Made by a program: the position numbers and the translations under genes
From: Firmicutes bacterium UBA6132
GTDB taxonomy: Bacteria > Bacillota_A > Clostridia > Tissierellales > Sedimentibacteraceae
Length of the DNA: 6,961 nucleotides
Assembly: GCA_002435835.1 (NCBI GenBank)
Contig: DIVM01000084.1
Location: 1 to 6,961 of the forward strand
Reading direction: 5' to 3'
Shown: in pieces, positions 6,484 to 6,961 of the stretch
Layout of the letters: each line of letters opens with the position of its first letter
Position numbering within the stretch: the stretch's first letter is position 1
Notes under the pieces: generated by a model
The model's database searches: none
What the model saw: the letters and a program-made list of their open reading frames with translations, nothing else
What the model was told of the DNA's origin: nothing

Positions 6484-6645
6484 ATATCATAGATATCGTT
6501 TTTTTGATAGTTTTTTAAATTTTAATTAGTTCTGAAAAGTGAATTTATTTTAATGTATTCAAAAAAATTTTAATATACTGAGAAATAAGATCCTACCACT
6601 TGAACAACATCAAGCTAATGAGTATTTTAACACTTTGTTGATACA

Positions 6646-6686
6646 ATAAACCACCATACAAAAAAATTCTTGGATGGTGGCTTTAT
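6646..6686 (-). terminator. Probable terminator of the symporter gene
   Basis: CCACCAT (6651-6657) and ATGGTGG (6674-6680) form a 7-bp stem, extended past a single bulged base by ATAAA/TTTAT. It lies 36 bases after the symporter stop. In the minus-strand transcript the GC-rich stem is followed by UUUAUUG, a modest U-tract. The loop is fairly large (16 bases), so termination may be incomplete. Confidence 0.6.
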
Positions 6687-6722
6687 AGATATTTAATATT
6701 CCATTAATTATTATTAAACTAA

Positions 6723-6961
6723 TTATTTAGACTGTGTTACTTCAGCCTTTATTCTTTTAGCATTGATTTCTTTCCACAGTTCAACATCAACGCCTTTCCA
6801 AGAAAGTTTGTCAGGATCATAGTAAGGATCCTTGCCAGCTTTCATTTGTTCAACATAGTCTTTGTACAAAGCGATACATTTTGGGAATAATAAGATAACG
6901 ATTAACATATTAACCCATGTAGTTGTACCAAGAGCAAGGTCTGAAAGATTCCAAGCTGTAC
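6723..6961 (-). CDS. Sodium:alanine/glycine symporter (AGCS family), C-terminal fragment
   Basis: Only the last 78 codons are in the window; the gene continues past the right edge. The visible part has the end of the last hydrophobic membrane segment (WNLSDLALGTTTWVNM followed by LIVILLFPKCIALYKDY). After it comes the cytoplasmic tail with DYVEQMKAGKDPYYDPDKL, matching the DY..Q...G.DP.FDP pattern near the end of AGCS-family carriers, which import alanine or glycine with sodium ions across the cytoplasmic membrane. The tail ends in a hydrophilic segment and a TAA. The assignment is by remembered family pattern from a short C-terminus, so substrate cannot be stated. It is co-oriented with the downstream activator, 475 bases away, which makes a regulatory link possible but unproven. 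Confidence 0.78.
   Translation of the reverse strand, partial: TAWNLSDLALGTTTWVNMLIVILLFPKCIALYKDYVEQMKAGKDPYYDPDKLSWKGVDVELWKEINAKRIKAEVTQSK

Larger units (their letters stand above)
6387..6491. repeat. 13-bp direct repeat flanking the twin palindromes
   Basis: TTATTATATCATA occurs at 6387-6399 and again at 6479-6491, bracketing about 79 bases that contain both palindromes. The copies are identical. They could be a target-site-like duplication around a very small inserted element or simply a local duplication in AT-rich DNA. No transposase or known terminal repeats are present. Confidence 0.4.
6248..6722. other. Gene-free, repeat-bearing intergenic region upstream of the activator
   Basis: A 475-base AT-rich stretch between the symporter and the activator. 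No open frame with a ribosome binding site was found on either strand. It should contain the activator promoter, but only weak AT-rich -10-like sequences are seen and I do not commit to one. It holds a 13-bp direct repeat (6387-6399 and 6479-6491), two near-identical palindromes (6404-6417, 6452-6465), a long imperfect hairpin (6433-6483), a small CTTGA/TCAAG palindrome (6599-6614) and a terminator-like stem (6646-6686). Confidence 0.65.

Noticed and set aside
1..6961. CRISPR array, tRNA, rRNA, transposase or toxin-antitoxin genes
   Set aside because: No regularly spaced repeats, cloverleaf, rRNA signature or corresponding coding sequence was found on either strand.

Overview
This is an AT-rich window from a low-GC Gram-positive anaerobe, most likely a member of the Clostridia/Tissierellia. 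That placement is an inference from Firmicutes-type ribosomal proteins, strong AGGAGG ribosome binding sites, and a RocR-like sigma-54 activator beside an amino-acid/sodium symporter. No marker in the window names the genus. Every gene reads on the minus strand, so transcription runs from high to low coordinates.

From about 4600 down to 1 lies the start of the S10 ribosomal protein operon in canonical order: rpsJ, rplC, rplD, rplW, rplB, rpsS, rplV, rpsC, then the first 11 codons of rplP cut by the window edge. Genes are separated by 18 to 52 bases, or overlap by one (rplD/rplW), and each has a strong Shine-Dalgarno sequence. The exception is a 104-base spacer between rpsJ and rplC that holds a nested inverted repeat. 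Upstream of rpsJ are a promoter candidate and a roughly 177-base leader that is clearly richer in G and C than the AT-rich DNA around it. The leader can fold into four consecutive hairpins with competing partners, and it also carries an uninterrupted 52-codon frame ending inside the rpsJ ribosome binding site.

From 4826 to 6247 is a complete 473-residue sigma-54-dependent transcriptional activator with a PAS domain, an AAA+ domain and a Fis-type helix-turn-helix. Its 3' side (4600-4825) has no gene but contains a GC-rich AGGG/CCCT hairpin and a 9-bp inverted repeat spanning 61 bases. Its 5' side (6248-6722) is very AT-rich, also without a convincing gene, and holds two near-identical palindromes, a long imperfect hairpin, a 13-bp direct repeat and a terminator-like stem-loop.

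At the right edge (6723-6961) is the C-terminal end of an alanine/glycine:cation symporter (AGCS family). The activator may control amino-acid uptake or catabolism, possibly including this symporter, but no sigma-54 promoter is visible here, so the link is only contextual. The ribosomal part is ordinary. The parts worth a second look are the rpsJ leader, the rpsJ-rplC spacer and the repeat-rich intergenic region upstream of the activator.
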